From JAJEDW01 sp963555775 (GTDB lineage Bacteria; Acidobacteriota; Terriglobia; 20CM-2-55-15), in contig CAUVWY020000009.1 in assembly GCA_963555775.3 (NCBI GenBank), forward strand, positions 496,001 through 560,000: a stretch of 64,000 bases of DNA, given 5' to 3'. The translations under genes and the position numbers were made by a program. The stretch's first letter is position 1. Every line of letters starts with the position of its first letter. Positions 63,308 to 64,000 of this stretch are shown here, in pieces. The notes under the pieces are model-generated. The model did no database searches. It was not told where the DNA came from and saw nothing but the letters and a program-made list of their open reading frames with translations.

Positions 63308-64000
63308 ACGGCAGCGTGAATGTTACAAACTCCCCGTTTGCGACTATACCGACGTACTGCTTCCCATCCGCGCCCATGTAGGTGATCGGATTGGATCCGC
63401 CGTTGCCTGCGAGCGTCGCGGTCCAGAGTTCTTCTCCGTTGTCTGAATCGAAAGCGCGGAATCGGCGATCGTTCGTCGCACCGACAAAAACCAGGCCACC
63501 CCCTGTCGCCGTCGGACCGGCGCTGCCGCTGCCGCCGACGTTCTGCTTGCCTTCGGGCAGGTTCTCATTGATCCCGAGGACCGTTTCCCACGCTATGTCT
63601 CCAGTGTTGGCGTTCACCGCGATCAATCTAGACCATGGCGGTTTCTGGCATGGCAGGTTGCCAATGAAGTTTCCTTCGGCGTCTTCGACCCGGGCGCTGA
63701 AACCGTTGTATGGACCCGGGCCGTTGATGCTCGCCCTGTCGTAGGGCTGGTTGGATCCCTCGGTTCCGCGACCGTAGTTGCCGCCTTCTACTATCACCTC
63801 GATCCACCCGGCCAGGGAACTGTCGCTGGAGTTGACGAACACGTAGCCGGTTGTCGGGTCTGCGGACACGCCGCCCCAGTTTACCCCTCCGCCCGCGCCG
63901 GGGAACTGCACCGTGGTGACGGGAGGAGCGTCGGCTTCCTTGAAGAGGAATGGGGTGTACGGTCCTTCGTTGCGGAACCCCCCGCTACGATCCCAGAGGT
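63306..64000 (-). CDS. PQQ-dependent quinoprotein, C-terminal part (cut by window edge)
   Basis: The frame is open to position 64000, so the start lies outside. The roughly 231 visible residues read LWDRSGGFRNEGPYTPF at the edge, then TVQFPGAGGGVNWGGVSADP, LIAVNANTGDIAWETVLGI, AFDSDNGEELWTATLAGNGG and NPITYMGADGKQYVGIVANG. This is the C-terminal half of a membrane-less glucose/alcohol-type quinoprotein dehydrogenase, distinct from the three tandem paralogues (QFPGAGGG is the glucose-dehydrogenase-like pattern). No haem motif in the visible part. Confidence 0.85.
   Translation of the reverse strand, partial: LWDRSGGFRNEGPYTPFLFKEADAPPVTTVQFPGAGGGVNWGGVSADPTTGYVFVNSSDSSLAGWIEVIVEGGNYGRGTEGSNQPYDRASINGPGPYNGFSARVEDAEGNFIGNLPCQKPPWSRLIAVNANTGDIAWETVLGINENLPEGKQNVGGSGSAGPTATGGGLVFVGATNDRRFRAFDSDNGEELWTATLAGNGGSNPITYMGADGKQYVGIVANGEFVTFTLP

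Overview
This window looks like chromosomal DNA of a GC-rich (about 60%) free-living Gram-negative bacterium. An Acidobacteriota-type lineage fits best: it has secreted Gly-Gly-Arg-rich proteins, several signal-peptide quinoprotein dehydrogenases, a DUF6152-type protein, a SpoIVB-type (S55) peptidase beside a beta-propeller protein, YpdA and a long plant/cyanobacterial-type IspH. This placement comes from gene content alone. I saw no rRNA, tRNA, CRISPR array or replication origin.

Region 1 (1-17.8 kb) is an accessory surface-protein island. It holds the 3' part of one large repeat protein and a giant gene (4529-17556) that would encode about 4,300 residues: subtilisin-like protease, three copies of a Ca/GLUG/FnIII module, tandem Calx-beta repeats, cadherin, SwmB-like and FnIII domains, and two copies of a C-terminal 'DFTHFANGG' domain. 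The giant gene is broken twice. A 126-bp MITE-like element has inserted with a CTAG target duplication, and its exact removal restores the reading frame. There is also a frameshift near a G7 run. Both large genes end in nearly the same roughly 1.67-kb sequence, and each stop codon is followed at once by a remnant of a different transposase family. A small stand-alone OmpR-type DNA-binding protein lies between them.

Region 2 (17.8-38.3 kb) is core metabolism: acyl-CoA ligase, GarR-type reductase and Dabb protein, homoserine dehydrogenase, IspG, fumarase, peroxiredoxin, DedA/VTT and FxsA membrane proteins, NUDIX, FabH, IspH and a 2x[4Fe-4S] ferredoxin. A tight minus-strand run follows: MeaB, methylmalonyl-CoA epimerase, MTA phosphorylase, CPBP protease, PfkB kinase, DapF and YpdA. 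IspG, IspH and the ferredoxin point to the MEP isoprenoid pathway with its electron supply nearby.

Region 3 (38.4-53.5 kb) starts with an envelope set of S55 peptidase, beta-propeller protein and a metal-site-less M1-like protein with TPRs. It continues with a LigB-type dioxygenase, GuaB, SecA, an M23 peptidase, a DUF3810 metalloprotease and a secreted two-domain VOC protein.

Region 4 (53.7-64 kb) is a minus-strand quinoprotein island. It has three tandem PQQ dehydrogenase paralogues, two paralogous secreted proteins of unknown function, a DUF6152-type protein, a metallo-beta-lactamase-fold lipoprotein and the C-terminal part of a fourth quinoprotein. Small palindromic REP-like repeats recur between genes at about 19.4, 27.4, 37.7 and 63.3 kb.
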